Source: Anseranas semipalmata
Lineage: Eukaryota; Chordata; Aves; Anseriformes; Anseranatidae
Assembly (NCBI GenBank): GCA_013399115.1
Contig: VXAA01002967.1
Coordinates: forward strand, 503,429 to 567,428
Reading direction: 5' to 3'
DNA: 64,000 nucleotides
The translations under genes and the position numbers were made by a program. This document shows, piece by piece, positions 63,511-64,000 of this stretch (its first letter is position 1; each line of letters starts with the position of its first letter). The notes under the pieces were generated by a model. The model did no database searches, was not told where the DNA came from, and saw nothing but the letters and a program-made list of their open reading frames with translations.

Positions 63511-64000
63511 AAATTAAATGAAGGATCAATGCCAATGGTTGGCAATGTCATTAAATTGTGATGCTTTAAAACCAAAGTATAGGTTTTAAACTTATTGCTA
63601 CATGCACCTGTTAAAACAGTGAGTCATCTGAATATACATTCACACAATCTTAATTTTTGTGTGCTACACCTCTGAAATTACAAATATTTTAATCAATTTA
63701 TTTTATGATGTTTTCAAATTGCATACCAATGCAGGCTAGATTTGTAATGAGTACATAAAATCTTTTTAATAGAAGAAAATTGTCTTTAAAATGCTGAATA
63801 CATAATCTAGTCTTTTTATCGTCATATTTAACATTAAGAAATAATACATTTCTTAATTAATTATTAGCTACACTTAAGTAATTGTCAGATAATTTTTGCT
63901 TAATATAACGAAAATATAGGGCCTACACACACAGAGAACTGAGAACGCTGGATTTGGGACACTTAAACTGCTTGGCTGCTTTATAAATTTTCACTCAGTT

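Larger units (their letters stand above)
29818..64000 (-). other. CDYL: CDYL intron upstream of the chromodomain exon (incomplete)
   Basis: This is non-coding sequence between the right window edge and the acceptor at 29816. Nothing recognisable as an alternative CDYL first exon or a promoter CpG island was seen, so the intron is at least 34 kb. From 29850 to 33300 and from 34150 to 45400 I see unique AT-rich sequence with short A/T runs only. Repeats sit at 33315-33415 (MIR-like), 33844-33900, 47435-47748, 52190-52388 and 62240-62717 (CR1), and about 59900-61030 (old LINE, minus). A moderately GC-rich stretch at 48430-48870 contains a double AP-1 site. A duplicated segment with a single N lies at 57505-57849. 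From 62720 to 64000 the sequence is very AT-rich, with a TTTA run at 63486-63510 and no coding signal. Confidence 0.75.

Noticed and set aside
1..64000. CRISPR arrays, operons, rRNA, tRNA or phage-like regions
   Set aside because: No spaced repeats, clustered genes or tRNA box patterns were seen. The repeats and splice sites are vertebrate, so such prokaryotic features are not expected.

Overview
This is vertebrate, almost certainly avian, nuclear DNA. It has no prokaryotic gene organisation, is AT-rich and non-coding nearly throughout, and carries several CR1-family LINE 3' ends of the type that dominates bird genomes. It shows no mammalian lineage-specific repeats and contains assembly gaps. 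The species cannot be fixed from the sequence.

The one supported gene is CDYL (chromodomain Y-like), on the minus strand. A single internal coding exon at 29149-29815 encodes nearly all of the chromodomain plus the conserved linker. It has a clean AG acceptor and a GTAAGT donor. The rest of the window is the flanking CDYL introns: at least 34 kb upstream of the exon (29816-64000) and at least 29 kb downstream (1-29148). I found no further CDYL exon, including the enoyl-CoA-hydratase-like part, and no nested gene that I would defend.

The introns hold these things. (a) CR1 retrotransposon pieces at about 11280-11560, 13815-13868, 33844-33900, 47435-47748, 52190-52388 and 62240-62717, all on the plus strand and so antisense to CDYL. 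(b) Much older LINE relics: 9790-10590 on plus, and 20600-20950 and about 59900-61030 on minus, still recognisable from eroded reverse-transcriptase motifs. (c) A probable MIR-type ancient SINE relic at about 33315-33415. (d) Microsatellites, chiefly an AAAAG array at 21674-21775, a TAA array at 15828-15870, a GT array at 61161-61187 and many CAAA tracts. (e) Two sequence gaps and one single-N join; two of these three breaks have copied flanks that look like assembly duplications (7313-7733 and 57505-57849).

I did not find a previously undescribed biological system. The points most worth checking are the two probable false duplications, the isoform-dependent split of the chromodomain aromatic cage at the exon boundary, a twin AP-1 palindrome at 48796-48809, a GC-rich stop-poor block at 14420-14960, and the antisense bias of the LINEs.
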